A stretch of DNA of 64,000 nucleotides. Source: Laccaria trichodermophora (taxonomy: Eukaryota > Basidiomycota > Agaricomycetes > Agaricales > Hydnangiaceae). The stretch's first letter is position 1. Each line of letters opens with the position of its first letter. Below the pieces are notes generated by a model. The model saw only the letters and a program-made list of their open reading frames with translations, was not told where the DNA came from and searched no databases. The stretch is from positions 248,001-312,000 of the forward strand of contig JACTVC010000022.1 in assembly GCA_018417955.1 (NCBI GenBank), read 5' to 3'. Both the position numbers and the translations under genes were made by a program. Shown piece by piece: positions 25,627 through 37,550 of the stretch.

Positions 25627-26097
25627 GTCTGCAGATGTTCGACTAGACCGGCAGCCCTTTGAAAGTTATGTCACTTGAAACGTCGCATAGTGCCAGTGCA
25701 CACGAAACGCACGATATGGGAAGAAGCAGCTCGGCGAGATTGATGCAAGTAGCCGGTGTTATGACGGTCACCTGACAAAGGAGATTTTTCGTTGAGTATT
25801 TCCCACGATGACAATCCAAGGGGAATGGAAAACCACCTTTCCTGAACGTTTTTGCTAGAATTCACTCGCAACGAAGGTGGTGCATACTACATTGTGTTAC
25901 TCTTTCATGAATCGTTGTTATACGTAGTACTACCGATGCGCTGAGTCGCCCCTATTTGAGTGGGTGTTCAATTTACAATCATAATCTACAGACTACTGTC
26001 GATGGGTGGAGGCTTGGTGGAGGAAAGACAGACACGCGAATTGTCCTCTAGATATTGTCCGACGTCCGGCAAACAAAACGACAAGAAAAGGACCTGA
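25627..26097. other. Intergenic, nothing recognised
   Basis: No coding frame, RNA gene or repeat is supported between the F-box pseudogene and gene C. Confidence 0.4.
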
Positions 26098-28597
26098 TCA
26101 ATCTCGTGTAATGTCTGGATCGTAGAATATTTCCGCGGCGGTCCTACAATTGAGTCAATGCGCATTCTCATACTTAGAAAGAAGAGAATTAAACATACCG
26201 TTTCTCAACACCCTAGACAGCGCAAGTTATACATCAGTAATGACGCTGCGTCGATAATGGTGCGATGCGCACCTTCTCTAGCCATGCTACTTGGGCTTTC
26301 AATTCCGTTAATCCGAATAGCAAGATGATATCAAAGTCAATATGGTAATATTTCCCATCCACTTTCGATTGGGGTGTTACGATGTGTGATAAATCCGCTT
26401 TGATACTACAAATCTGCGTATAATTGTCTTTTAAAAAAGAAAAAATCGTTGAGGATGATTCACGAAGGGAAAGAACAAAGGTAACTTACCTGAGTCGACG
26501 TTCTTCCATTTAGGAGTAGGATTGGTGCCACGATAACAATTAATTGGGCAACTGAAATCTTGGAAGCCCTCTGTCGGTGAAGTGGAATCTTTGAAATAAG
26601 ACCTCCGGAATTCTTTGCTTTCCGTTACTTGAGTGTTCTAAAAATAGAAGATAGGAAAAATGAAAAAGATCTAACGGACGAATACATACTTTGGGCAAAA
26701 TAATATCGAACGAGTGACTGAGCCTCTTTTCGCCAGCGATGCTAACGAAGGAATCCCCAATACGGTCCACATGGTCCTGATCACTCGGGTCGTAAGGGAT
26801 GTGACAAAAGTACCCATATGTCACTTTCGATACACGAGTTTTGACGAAGTGGTCCAGATAGAACGAAATAGCGCCGTTTGAGACTGCCTTGTTTCTGTGA
26901 CAGGGACATTGAATCCGTAAAAGGGCCGAGGAGAGTTTCAAAAATCGCTTACACGTGGTTCGCAGGGCGTATGACATTTAATCCCATAGGTTTGAGAGCC
27001 TCGTGAACTTTGTCGAATAGCCAATCACTTGCGGAAAATCCTCCCACTAGAACGACGTGCTGCGGGAATATTAGTATCATTGGGCATGAATGAGAAAGAG
27101 TACACACCGAGATTCCTTTGTGCGCCGATTTTCGCTGTTCTACAACCGCGTTGACGATACACTTGACGGAGGGTTCGAAGAATGCGGCAACTTCCGATCT
27201 AGGGTTGCCACAAAATAAGCCGCTCACGTATACCAAGGTGTTAACGATAACCCACCCTTTCAACTTCAATTGACCAAACCGAATGCCGACCGCCTCGTCA
27301 TTATCTCTGGTAGAGCCGAACTTGATGTATTGTGATTCTTCCATGTTTCGGAAGCGCAGCTTTGTCGCTTTGTCAAAGCATTGGACGATGTGATCGAGGT
27401 CTTCGTTGAATATCGATTCAGCGAGGTGCTCTGCCGAAAATATTAATTAAGGGTGAGTGAAAATCAAAAACACGACATGCCTTCGAGGAAAAGACGGGCG
27501 TGAATGCTAACGAAGACGGAACCATGGAAATGACCTTAACGCGCACATGTCAGTTGATTGTGACGGGTGCAAAGAGAGAATAGAGATAATATTTGTACAT
27601 TGAGGAGCGGCAATTTCTTCGTATGCATCCTTTGCTGCCTTTAAATTTCGGCTATACACACTGATATCGATGGTTCCTCCTCCGGCGTCAACGATAACCA
27701 CACCATCCCCTTTCTACCGAAACACCTCCATCAGGCTGCCATCCACACCGAATCAGGAAAAGTCGACTCACCTTCAGCGCCCCCTCGGGCAAGCCATTTT
27801 GAATGGCAAAGTGAAGGCTAGCTTCGCCCTCTGTAACAAAAGAAATTTGTGAGTGGCCCAGCTTCGTGTCGGGAATAAGTCCCGCAAGTACAGCCGCTTT
27901 CTTCATCTGCGACTGTTGGATGCCCTCCCATCCGTTGGGGTGAGATAGCACAAAGTCAATTTCTTTCTCGACAGACGCCCAGAGGTCAGGGCCGTTGGCG
28001 TGTGTGTCTTGTATGAATGCCGAAGCGCATTTGAAGAGATACTTGAGGAAGTCGGCCAAGACATCAACGATAGTCTTGTTCAAGGGGAGAGGAGGGATCT
28101 GGTTCGCAATGTGACGCGACGTGTCCGTCTTGGGTCGAAGGTGGAGTTTGAACCTATGAAAGGTGAGTATCTCTTTGTGGCGAGAGGCGTTTCCGCATAA
28201 CTGACCATTCTGCCTTGATCCAATTCTCCTCCTCAGCTGTCTCAAAGATACCCTCCTGTAACGCCTCCGCACCAACGGCACGAACTTTTCCCTCTCGATC
28301 ATAGTAAATGACAGTAGGTATCTTAGACGCCCCGCTGATAAGCTCGTTGGCTGGGAACCTGGCTGGAGTCAACTACGCGCTCCTAACCTTCCTCCCAACG
28401 AGCTCACCTTGTCACTTCTTTCACTTCCGGAACCTGTCCGGGGTCGAGGACGCTGGATTGGGAGATAAGTCTGTGAATCATTAGAGCATACTCAGTGGCA
28501 CGTACCTATACGATATCCCACTGTACGTTGTACCAACATCGAAGGCTAGGACCAACTTCCGCCGCAGGGATCCACGATAAGGAGTACGAGAGGGCAT
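26098..28597 (-). CDS. HSPA12-like Hsp70 ATPase (gene C)
   Basis: Complete gene; ATG at 28595-28597 (MPSRTPYRGSLRRKLVL). Motifs: AFDVGTTYSGISY, FPANELISGASKIPT, SHPNGWEGIQQSQM, MVIVDAGGGTIDISVYS, SQYIKFGSTRDNDE, HVVLVGGFSASDWLF, DGAISFYLDHFVKTRVSK and NTQVTESKEFRR. The last exons read LKAQVAWLEK / GVEKR / TAAEIFYDPDITRD, ending at 26098. A reading that ignores the last intron (donor GTATGT at about 26197) would end two codons later at 26189; the paralogues show that the spliced form is right. It is divergent from gene D across 1.4 kb, so the two may share regulatory sequence. Confidence 0.88.
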
Positions 28598-30005
28598 GAT
28601 CGAAAGGCTTTTATTGTGGTTCAGTGATTGGTAGATTGGTCTTATAATTTGGCGTCAAAGACTCGAAGGGTGGAGCACTGCCAAGGCTGCTGTTATTAAG
28701 TGAGGCGGTGCAAACAGATGGGGAATTGCCACTCAGAGGCAATTCTGACCTGTAGAAGCGTGTGATCGATGCCGTCAAATCGTGGCGAGTACAAAGCGCT
28801 CGACAAGTAAGTAAGTACTGAACCTGAGGAAGCCTTTTAGGAGGTTGATCACTGAGTGGGAATTAGGGCCCTGTCAATCGCAATAAGTTCGAGATAGGTA
28901 GATAGTTATCATAATATCGATATAATATGCTCACGCTCTGCAATTTCCCGTTGGAATTCAGAGGGTGTATCGCTCTGAATGGGCTGTAAGTTGGTTATAA
29001 GTGCAATTGTGAGGACTGGACCATTCACCTGATCACATGTAGTCAGTCTCAGACTCTCACGGAAGGGGGATCAAAGATGTGTACAGCCACCAGGCACGCC
29101 ATCTATTTTTGGAGTCACCACCCATTTGCAACTCGACCAAAATTCGACGAGCAATGTTCAGCAATATAAATTTTGTAAAGACACACAGCTGCAGGGATAT
29201 CCCTCGGGGTTTGGTAAAAATTTAACGCGAAATTACGGGAAGTGTAATGCAATACGACACCACAACGTATTCGAACGTTTAGAAACGCTATGCAGCAACT
29301 ATGCTTGAACTATGCAGCGAAGTAGAAATTTACAACTAAGTATACAGGAAAGATATCCAGATTTTTAGTGCGAGGCAGTCCAAGACGTCCACTTTTCTGT
29401 TTTTGTGTAACAAGAATTCCTGTCTGGGCTAATCCGAATCCCGGGCCGGTAAATTTGTGTCCCCCTCATTTCGTTTTGATTCCGTTTGCATTCCGTCTTC
29501 AACCAATAGCCCTACACCCGCCTGCCGTCGTTCTCTGAAATTCTTTGAAGCTCGCATGCACTTTATGAAACTCGCCTCCAGTTCTAATCGCTCCCATCCT
29601 ATTTTGCGTACGGTAACGTTCCCTCTCCTAGTACTTCAATTTTCGGCTGACCTGACCAGAAATTTCTTATCAGAAAGCGCATTCAATTGCAGCAGGCAGT
29701 CAAACCAAAATTTGTTTTCGATCAGTCGTCTGGTCAATGCTGGCACAAAGTTACCCGCTGCAACGTTGCCTTGGCATGTATGCACTAGAAATGATCTCAC
29801 AGCCTTCACAACGCTTTCATTCAATAATCAATCACCTCACGACAGAGTCAGCTCAGCGACTGCCGATTTCAGGAACAACAGGACCCTTTACCTTCAATTT
29901 AAATTGCAGTGTGTTTGATGGTCTGCACGTGACTATAAGCGCTGCAGACAAAACGGCTGCGAACACGATGCACAGCACGCTGACCCTCTTTCCCTTGCGC
30001 CCCAC
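28598..30005. other. Divergent intergenic region between genes C and D
   Basis: These 1.4 kb lie between the divergent starts of two HSPA12-like genes and must hold both promoters. I see no clear heat-shock element, TATA box in the right place, repeat or RNA gene. The open frame at 29457-29918 has no recognisable product. Confidence 0.4.
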
Positions 30006-32418
30006 ATGTCCACCACGCGTGCCCCCTATGCTGGAACTCGTCGTAAGCTTGCTATAGCCTTTGACGTTGGTACAACGTACAGCGGCATCTCTTACAGGTA
30101 TGTCCCAGATATCTGACTCATATCACTTCTCTAATTAGCGCTTGTACAGTATTCTGGATCCCGGACAAGTACCAGAGATCAAAGGTGTAACGAAGTGCGT
30201 TGTAATAGTTTTGGACTTTTGGAAGATCGATATCGTCTAACTTGACATCTCCTTTTGCTAGATTCCCGGCGCAGGATCAAGTCAATGGATCGTCGAAGAT
30301 ACCGACCATCATTTACTATGACACGAATGGGAGGGCTAGAGCTATGGGCGCTGAGGCCATGCAGGAGGGGATTTACGAGACTGCAGAGGATGAAGATTGG
30401 ATAAAAGCCGAATGGTCTGGTTCAAAATCTCGAGTCTGCTCCTTTTCGACTAAATCACTCATAGGTTCAAGCTTCATCTCCGTCCCAGAAGCAACGCAAC
30501 CCAAGAGATCACCGGCCAGCTTCCTCCCCTGCCTCCTGGTAAAGGTGTCCTCGACGTCTTCGCCGATTTCCTACGCTATCTATTCAAGTGCGCCCGGACG
30601 TACATCGAAGAGACACATGCTAACGGCGTCGATTTGTGGTTATCGGTCGAGAAGGATATAGAATTTGTGTTATCTCATCCGAACGGATGGGAAGGTGCGC
30701 AGCAAACGCAGATGCGCAAGGCTGCGGCGTTAGCAGGGCTTATCCCTGACAACCAGGGAGGCTATGATCGGATTGCTTTTGTGACAGAGGGAGAAGCCAG
30801 TCTTCACTTTTCGATACGCAATGGTCTTCCTTCGAGCGCTCTCAAGGTAAGGACGACCACCTTTTGTTTTTGAATCGCACTGGTGCTGAGCGCTTATCAG
30901 GAAGGTGATGGAGTTGTGATCGTGGATGCCGGAGGAGGAACCATCGATATCAGCGCGTATGCTCGCAACCCGAACGTATCAACCTCCTTTGATGAGATTG
31001 CAGCACCTCAATGTGAGTAGTGCAGCCTTATCGCTGATGATTTATTCGAACATTTTCGTCAGGTCATTTCCACGGCTCTATTTTCGTCAGTATCCATGCC
31101 CGCCTCTCTTTGGAAAGTATGTCATGCGTCATAGGTCATCAGTAATGATAATTTACGTGTTACGTTAGAGCTCCTCGCCGAATCGACCTTTTTGGACGAT
31201 CTCGACCACATTGTTCGCTGTTTCGACAAGACGACCAAGTTGCGCTTCCGAAATGCAGAGGAGCCCCAGTTCATCAGGTTCGGTGGCACTCGCGACAATG
31301 AACCTGACTGCAACATCCGCTACGGCCAGCTGAAGTTGACCGGGTGTGTTTGCATTCTTTTGGCTCGTAGATTCTTTCTCATTATTCCTCTAGGGCTGAG
31401 GTGGCGGCATTCTTTGAACCTTCTATCAAATGTATCGTCGAGTCAGTTCGTGAGCAGCGCAAGACGGGTCACAAGAAGTTCTCAGTAAGCAAAATGGTCC
31501 TTCCTCAAGGATTCTCTCTGAGATCACCGTCAAATAGAACGTAATTTTGGTCGGAGGCTTCGCCGCAAGCGACTGGCTGTACACCAAAGTTTCGGAACGG
31601 TTGAAGCCTGACGGATTTACCGTCATTCGGCCCGATAACCACGTGTATGTCATTTTCGTGAAGAGATGCTTTATCACAGCTGAAGGAAATCTAGTAACAA
31701 AGCCGTAGCTGACGGTGCACTCTCTTACTACATCGACCACCACGTCAAGACTCGAGTATCAAAGATTACATACGGTAGCCGTGGTGGAATTAACTATGAT
31801 CCTTCGAATTCCGAGCATGCGAAACGATCCCACTTGGTTTTGACTTCTATTTCCGGTATCAAGCGTTTGGGCGGCATCTTCTGGGTTTTATTGCCAACCG
31901 TACGTCATGAAATCGTTAGCCCTTTCCTCCTCCGACTTTCTTACGCATCTGTAGAACACTCAAGTATCCGAAACGAAAGAGTTTAGGCGAGCCCATTATT
32001 GGGAGTTTGACAACTTGAGTGGGTTGTCAACTGCTTCGACGGCTGTTTGGGGATACAAGGGAACCGTCTCGGATGCGGCCTTTATGGATGTAAATACATG
32101 TACGTGGGCTGTCCGCTGTCCGTTCACCTTTTGCTGACCCCAGGGACATTTCAGCCCTCTATTCCCAATTGTGTACCATCGAAGTGGACCTCTCACATCT
32201 AAAGCCTACTCCCAAGAATGTGAACGCCAGCACGTCGACTTATTACAAGGTAGACTATGAGTTGATCATGTTGTTCGGTGGTACGGAGTTGAAGGCGCAG
32301 CTCGCGTGGAAGGAGCATGTAAGTTTCCTGTTTTCTTTCTTTCTTTGGTGACGAGCTAACAGCGGATTTTAAGGGTGTGGAGAAGCGAAGCGCTGCAAAG
32401 ATTGTGTATTCCGATTGA
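30006..32418 (+). CDS. HSPA12-like Hsp70 ATPase (gene D)
   Basis: Complete gene on the plus strand; ATG at 30006 (MSTTRAPYAGTRRKLAI). Motifs: AFDVGTTYSGISY, SILDPGQVPEIKGVTK, FPAQDQVNGSSKIPT, FADFLRYLFKCARTYI, SHPNGWEGAQQTQM, VVIVDAGGGTIDISAYA, CHFHGSIFVSIHARLS, EEPQFIRFGGTRDNEP, NVILVGGFAASDWLY, DGALSYYIDHHVKTRVSK and NTQVSETKEFRR. The end is LKAQLAWKEH / GVEKRSAAKIVYSD with the stop at 32418. Unlike A, B, C and E, the final block is not split by an intron, so D has lost the last intron or never had it. D alone of the complete genes is on the opposite strand. Confidence 0.9.
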
Positions 32419-32592
32419 AGGTTTTTAATCTTGTAGGACATTGTACATCTAGTGTTTTTTTCTAGCTCTCGATATGAATGGATGCATTTTAGTCGCTCTC
32501 AATATGAAGGAATACATTTCAGTTTTCGAAAGCAGGGAGAAGGAGATGTAATGAGAACTCTGGAGAATTAACGGAATCTCCAAACTCAACAA

Positions 32593-33929
32593 GGGCACAT
32601 GGTGTAGTTGGTTAACACGCCCGCTTATGTCGGAAAATTCGAGAAAAACCTAGATGCACCAATATGGTGCTCATATGTGCGCATCAGGTCATCAGTATTT
32701 CGGGATGCATTTCAGCCACAGAACTTGCGTATGGGTGTGATAGACCCCCTCGCTTAGATCAGTAATTACTGGACGTTTTAGTACTGAGCAGGTGTGTTAG
32801 TGGTTAGGTTGACAAACTACGATTTGGGACCAGAATCTTTCTGAGCATAATCTTTAGGTCTCACACCAAAGAGAACGTCAAATCCATCAAATCAATGTAT
32901 TTCGAGCTGGGTGTGCACTACTACATAATGGCAGATACTAGACTAGTGTTGCCTCGCTGCCAGCTCTCATAGAATACAAACGAACCCGACCTGTCGTTTG
33001 AGCCACCTCTGACGCACGGCATCCAGTGAGTTTGGCGACGTTTGGGCTGATGGCTGGAATTGTTGTCCTTGTCGTTGGTGATATCCCGACATTCTGGGCT
33101 GATGGCTGGAGTTGTCGTCCTCGCCGTTTGTTATATCCGCAAACTTGTGACTGAGACGATTCAATTTGGCTTGGGGAGCGTCCGAAACGCGTTACGCAAT
33201 CACATGATATCAGTTAGACGCCACGCAATGGACAACTACTTCAGTCACCTTGAACAAGTCGGCTCGGGAAGCGTCCATGCTGAGAACTGGCATGTTCTTT
33301 GAATCCAAGGGGGCTGGGGAATTGGAATGATTATGCGACTGCATCCGTGGTGGGTTGATTCCTCCCCCTTTATATATTCGAGCATCTCAATGTTTGCTCA
33401 ATGTTTGTGGGGCTGTTGTGGGGCTGCTCCACTTTGCACCTGTGAATTTCCGATAAAATGACGCATTATGCCAACCAAACAATCAGTGGGGCTCCGGCGC
33501 CGGCTATGAACGTTTGAACACCAACGGCTTCCCAGACTGTGCTCTATGTTGACTTCTACAATTTTCCTACCAATGTCACCTCGTCCAACACATTCTAAGA
33601 AGTCTGGGAAGCCAATAGGAAGCTCCAATTTGAGAGGCTTGACAGGGCTCATGAAGGATACCCGAGATTAGTGTAGACTGATACAATCCAATAAACTCTG
33701 ATGTGCTCGTCTGCGGAAACCTCTCAGCAGTTGCTAGCACTTCGCGCGAAGTTACATGACCTGATAACATGCAAATATGTCTGCCCTTGGAGACTGATCA
33801 ACACTCATAGGTTTATCAGCTGCCGCAATGACTCATATGCTAATTGGGATTTTTCCGACATAGCATGCCTCAGCAAAGTCGATAGTAGTTGTCTGCGGGC
33901 GGTCCCCAGTTCAATTCCGGGTGTGTCCA
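32593..33929 (+). tRNA. tRNA-Ala gene split in the anticodon loop by a transposon (pseudogene)
   Basis: The 5' half (32593-32627) reads GGGCACATGGTGTAGTTGG... through the D arm to the anticodon-stem strand CCCGC and loop bases TTA. The 3' half (33861-33929) resumes with TAGCA, a 28-base intron, the stem strand GCGGG, the T arm and TGTGTCCA. Removing the insert and one TA copy restores CTTAGCA, exactly as in the intact tRNA-Ala(AGC) at 58733. One T-stem pair is lost (CCCAG against CCGGG). The gene cannot give a tRNA while the insert is present. Confidence 0.88.
32628..33860. mobile_element. 1.23-kb TIR element with TA target duplication
   Basis: The element starts TGTCGGAAAA (32628) and ends TTTTCCGACA (33860). 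It is flanked by TA on each side (32626-32627 and 33861-33862). A TA duplication is typical of the Tc1/mariner group, but the TIR is only about 10 bp and no transposase is present, so the family is open. Inside, a segment around GGGCTGATGGCTGGA occurs twice in tandem (about 33045-33115). The insertion point is defined to the base by comparison with the intact tRNA copy. Confidence 0.82.
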
Positions 33930-34310
33930 TGATTGTGTTAACTTGATTCAGTTAAATTCTTTTTGAGAGTCCAAACAATCATCTTCACACTTTTCCTGAG
34001 CTTTCACCTCACCTTTTCCTTGAAAGTTAAAGCTCTGATCGAATTCCATGATATACACACAACAAATTTCTTTTCATACTCACATCACTCGTGTAGTCCA
34101 GGGTATGTATGTACAAGGGGTTTGCCATTTGGTTGTTCGAGGTACTAGAATGATACATAGTGGTCAAGGGATGGGGGTGAGGGGATACAACGACGATGCC
34201 ACCATGGGATTTGTTTGGGATGAGAGAAATGCGGAGTATAGACGAGTACAAAGGAAGGGTGGGGATCGAATACAAGTATGATGGAAAAGAAAAGGTATAC
34301 GAAGGTTGGA
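33930..34310 (+). repeat. tRNA-Ala-linked dispersed repeat, copy 1
   Basis: The sequence directly downstream of the split tRNA recurs in the window. Its core AAAGCTCTGATCGAATTCC is found inverted at about 37.2 kb and again at 56.8 kb. The first part (CTTTTTGAGAGTCCAAACAAT) recurs after the intact tRNA at 58.85 kb. Similarity to the 36.95-37.22 kb copy continues past AGTCCAGGGTATGTAT and into AAAGGAAGGGT near 34.25 kb. Confidence 0.75.
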
Positions 34311-34546
34311 GTCATAGTCATAGTCTACCTGCAACTGCGTGGCTGGGAAGAGAATAGGGAATATAGGGGAGAGGACAGGAGAGGAATAGCCAAGAGAAAA
34401 GAGGGAGAGGGAACGAGAAGAGAGTAGAGAAAAGGCGGGGAGGAAAGAGGAGGGACGTTCCGGGAGAACCGAAGATGAATCAAAACACTCAGTCCAAGGA
34501 AAGTCGACGTGTCCGCTGAAGTCAAGTCCAACAACCACCGACCACC

Positions 34547-36648
34547 TCACTCCGCCCCCCATGCATTAGCCCACCCATTCTCACTCCCCACAACACTCTC
34601 CTTATCATCATCGTCAAACGCCCTCATCTTCCCAAGCATACTCTTCTCTCCCGCACTAACAACAACCTTCCCCCTCCCTCTCCCACCTCTTCCCCTCCCA
34701 CCTCGCTTGCCACGCGGAACGGCCGAAAACCCTTCTTCGTCCACGTCGTCATCGGCGGCAGCTACGCTCCCGCCGCCATTGCTGCTTCCGTTATCGCCTA
34801 CGCTTCGGTTGGTGGAGGTGGTGGTGGTGTTGCTGCTGCTGCGGCCTTTTCCGCCTTTACCTGTAAAAAGGAAAAGTCTCAGCTTCCACACAGAAACAGG
34901 GATGCGCGGAACGAAAATGCGAGAAAGAAAAGGTAGATAGAAAAGCCGCGAGAAGGAAAGACGCGAAAACGCCCAAGCAGAAACGGAAACAACGAAAAGA
35001 AAGCAACAACTCAAAGGAAAAAAAAACCTACCTCGCCTCCCACCCCCTTTTTCACCCCTCTCCGCCTCCCTCTTCTTCCGTTCCTCCTCCCTAACAAGCT
35101 TAGCCATCTCACTACATATCCCCTTCTTACACAACTTCCCATGACTAGGACACATCAACTGACCCGCATTCGGGTCCGGAGGCGGCTCGTCGCTCCATAG
35201 ATTCACTTCCTTCCCTTCTTGTCCCCCTTGTCCTTCACTGGAACTCCATAGATGATCGACGGTAGTGGGGATGACAGATTTCTCCCACGGCGCTACATAC
35301 GCCAACTCCATTTCGTCCGGGTTCATCGTCGTGAGATCGTCGTCGTCTTCGTCGGAGCCTCCGAGGCCGTAGAGGTCCTTTTCTTGGGATGGGGAGAGGG
35401 AGATGAGGACGTCGCCTTCTTTGAGTCGTTCGATTGGGTTGGATGTGGGTTGCGAAGGGCCATCCCATCCGGATTCATTGGTAGGAGTGGCGTTGGTGGG
35501 AGTGGTTGAGGTGGGCTTGTTGGTTTCTTGCTTGACCCCTTCAAAGATGTAAAGTTAGAACCAATCACGTAGGAGAAGAAAGTACGAAAACTCACAAACG
35601 TTACCCGTCCTAGGGGCAACGGGACCCCAAGGCGAGTTGGTTGGTCGAGTGGCAACGGGCGAAGTGCTGGGTTTGCCACCTGGAAGCGGAGGTCCCCACG
35701 CATTTCCACCGCCATTGCTTTTAGCAGGAGAAATTGCGCTGGGCGGAGCTGACTTCCCCATGATTGGTTTATCCCCTACGTAACACCATTAGCCCTCCTC
35801 GCATTTCTCCAAACCGAAAACTCACATCCCGTCGCAGGCGTCGTCTTCACACTCGCACCTCCACCCGCCTGCTTCTTCGCCCACGCACCCGTAAGTGCCT
35901 TGGGGGTATTCGCCGACGGCCCATTCTTCGTGTCGACCCACGTCGACGACCCGACGACGGGAACGGGTGCTTTAGGCGGGGGAGGCTTGACTTTGACGGG
36001 GAGAGGTCGACAGAGGGGTTTGTTGGTCTTGTCTTCGGGTGGGACGGGACACCAGTGTGTAGTTGGGTAGGGTTTGTGGATCACCCTGGGGTGTATGTAT
36101 GTTAGCGGATAGATGAAAAAGGGAAAGTCACGTACCCGTTGTTTGGACTCCACTCTTTGAACCAGTGGCTTTCTACGTGTATGCGCTTCCATCCTACGTA
36201 CATACGTCAGTGTTGTCGTTGCAAATAAAGACAACAGCAGACGTACCGTCTTTCTGTGCCGCTCGCCCAGTATCATACAAACAATAAAAGATCTGCGAAA
36301 TCCGCTCCTTCTCGTCCGCCCTTGGGTTCTTCAGAAACTCGATCCAGCGGTGTTCGCCGAGAAGGCGTTCGTGCTCCGGGTAGGCTTTGTCAATCTCCAG
36401 TAGCACCATCCCCCGTGCCTATCATTCACCTATCAGTATCCCTCTTGAGCTCTACAAAGCAAACAACTCGCCTTGGGCTTGTAGTGTAACCCCAACAGTG
36501 GCTCAACGCCAATGCACCCTGCGATCCAAAACGCAAAGGCGATAACGTCGCTTGGAAGTTCCCAGTTGGCGTTCATCGGGTAAGGTTGGTACACCGTCAT
36601 GTACCGAGCGTCATCGGTTGCGTCGGGCGATTTCGCGCGTTTGACCAT
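34547..36648 (-). CDS. Conserved fungal-type protein with Trp motifs, a Cys-His cluster and an RGG tail
   Basis: A gene of about seven exons with ATG at 36646-36648 (MVKRAKSPDATDDARYM). The folded N-terminal part includes WELPSDVIAFAFWIAGCIG, LGEHRWIEFLKNPRADEKE and IFYCLYDTGRAAQKDG. A long Pro/Gly/Ser region carries spaced tryptophans (GAWAKKQAGG, GNAWGPPLPGG, NSPWGPVAPR, ESGWDGPSQ). Next come IERLKEGDVLISLSPSQEKD and an acidic block. The cluster CPSHGKLCKKGICSEM leads into a basic helix. The tail has RGKRGGRGRGGRGRGK and ends WANAWGAE-stop at 34547. The RGG box and CCCH-like cluster suggest RNA binding; the tryptophans resemble GW/WG Argonaute-hook segments, but I do not recognise the family. 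Inverted copies of a dispersed repeat flank the gene. Confidence 0.75.
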
Positions 36649-36949
36649 CGTGCTTCAAGTTTGGAGTGGCGAGTTGTGAGGAAAGAAGTCAAGGGCCGTT
36701 GTTTGGTCGCGTGTAAATTTATATTGCAAGTCACGTTACCTGGAGAGGCGCGCGTAGTGAAGTCGACAGGGAGGACGGGAACGCAACGGGAACGACAAAG
36801 ATCAAACTACCCTCGCCGGGAACGTTGTTTCAACGTGTCAACGACGCAAGGCGAGACGTTGGCGCTCGGGCGGAGATTGAGTGGCGAGGTCAAGGCGAGG
36901 TGTGGGTAGAGTGAAAGATCCCACACTGCACAACACCACCTTCACAAAA

Positions 36950-37222
36950 ATGACATCCAAACTTTTCGAAGTTTCTTGACTGTACCATACTTGTATTCCA
37001 TCCCTGACCCTTCCTTTATACTTGTTTCTATTCCTCGTCCCTTTCAACCATCCCATCCCATCCCATTGTCCTTGCAATTGAAAACGAGCTCACCTCACTA
37101 TCCCCTCGACCCCTATGTATCATTCTAGTACTTTGACCAACCCCTTTATACATACCCTGGACCACACGAGCGATGTGATAAGGAAAAGAAATTTGTGTGT
37201 ATGTCATGGAATTTGATCAGAG
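36950..37222 (-). repeat. tRNA-Ala-linked dispersed repeat, inverted copy 2
   Basis: Read on the minus strand from 37222 this runs CTCTGATCAAATTCCATGAC, then GTCCAGGGTATGTATAAAGG, AGTACTAGAATGATACATAG and AAAGGAAGGGTCAGG. It is collinear with 34.03-34.28 kb. It ends abruptly at the boundary of element I (target copy GCAAAG, 37223-37228). Confidence 0.75.
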
Positions 37223-37429
37223 CTTTGCGACAGTACTTTACAGTGCCCCACCCATTCCTGCAGGAATCCTGCAGGAATCTGGTCATTCCAGTGGAATTCC
37301 TGTGGAATACACAGGAATACACAGGAATACACAGGAATTCCAGTGGATTCCAGTGGATTCCACAGGAATTCCACTGGAATCCTGTGGAATTCCACTGGAA
37401 TGGGACAGGATACAATACAAGTATATGTC

Positions 37430-37550
37430 AATTTACACTAATATACACTTCTGCCTACTTCTTTTTACTACTATTTAGTTAGCTGTACATTTACACTAAT
37501 ATACACTTCTGCACACTTCTTTCTCTTCACTACTATTTAGTTATCCTCAT
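37430..37550. repeat. Tandem duplication of about 63 bp across the transposase stop codon
   Basis: The block TTTACACTAATATACACTTC ... ACTACTATTTAGTTA occurs twice in a row (about 37432-37480 and 37492-37545) with small differences. It duplicates the sequence at the end of the transposase gene, including a second copy of the stop region. Confidence 0.7.

Noticed and set aside
29531..29549. Possible heat-shock element (TTC..GAA..TTC..GAA) upstream of gene D
   Set aside because: The spacing is 3, 1 and 3 bases rather than the constant 2 of nTTCnnGAAn, and nothing similar precedes genes A-C.
32780..32860. SINE-like tRNA remnant inside the 1.23-kb insert
   Set aside because: It has a vaguely A-box-like TTAGTGGTTAGG but no matching B box or foldable cloverleaf.
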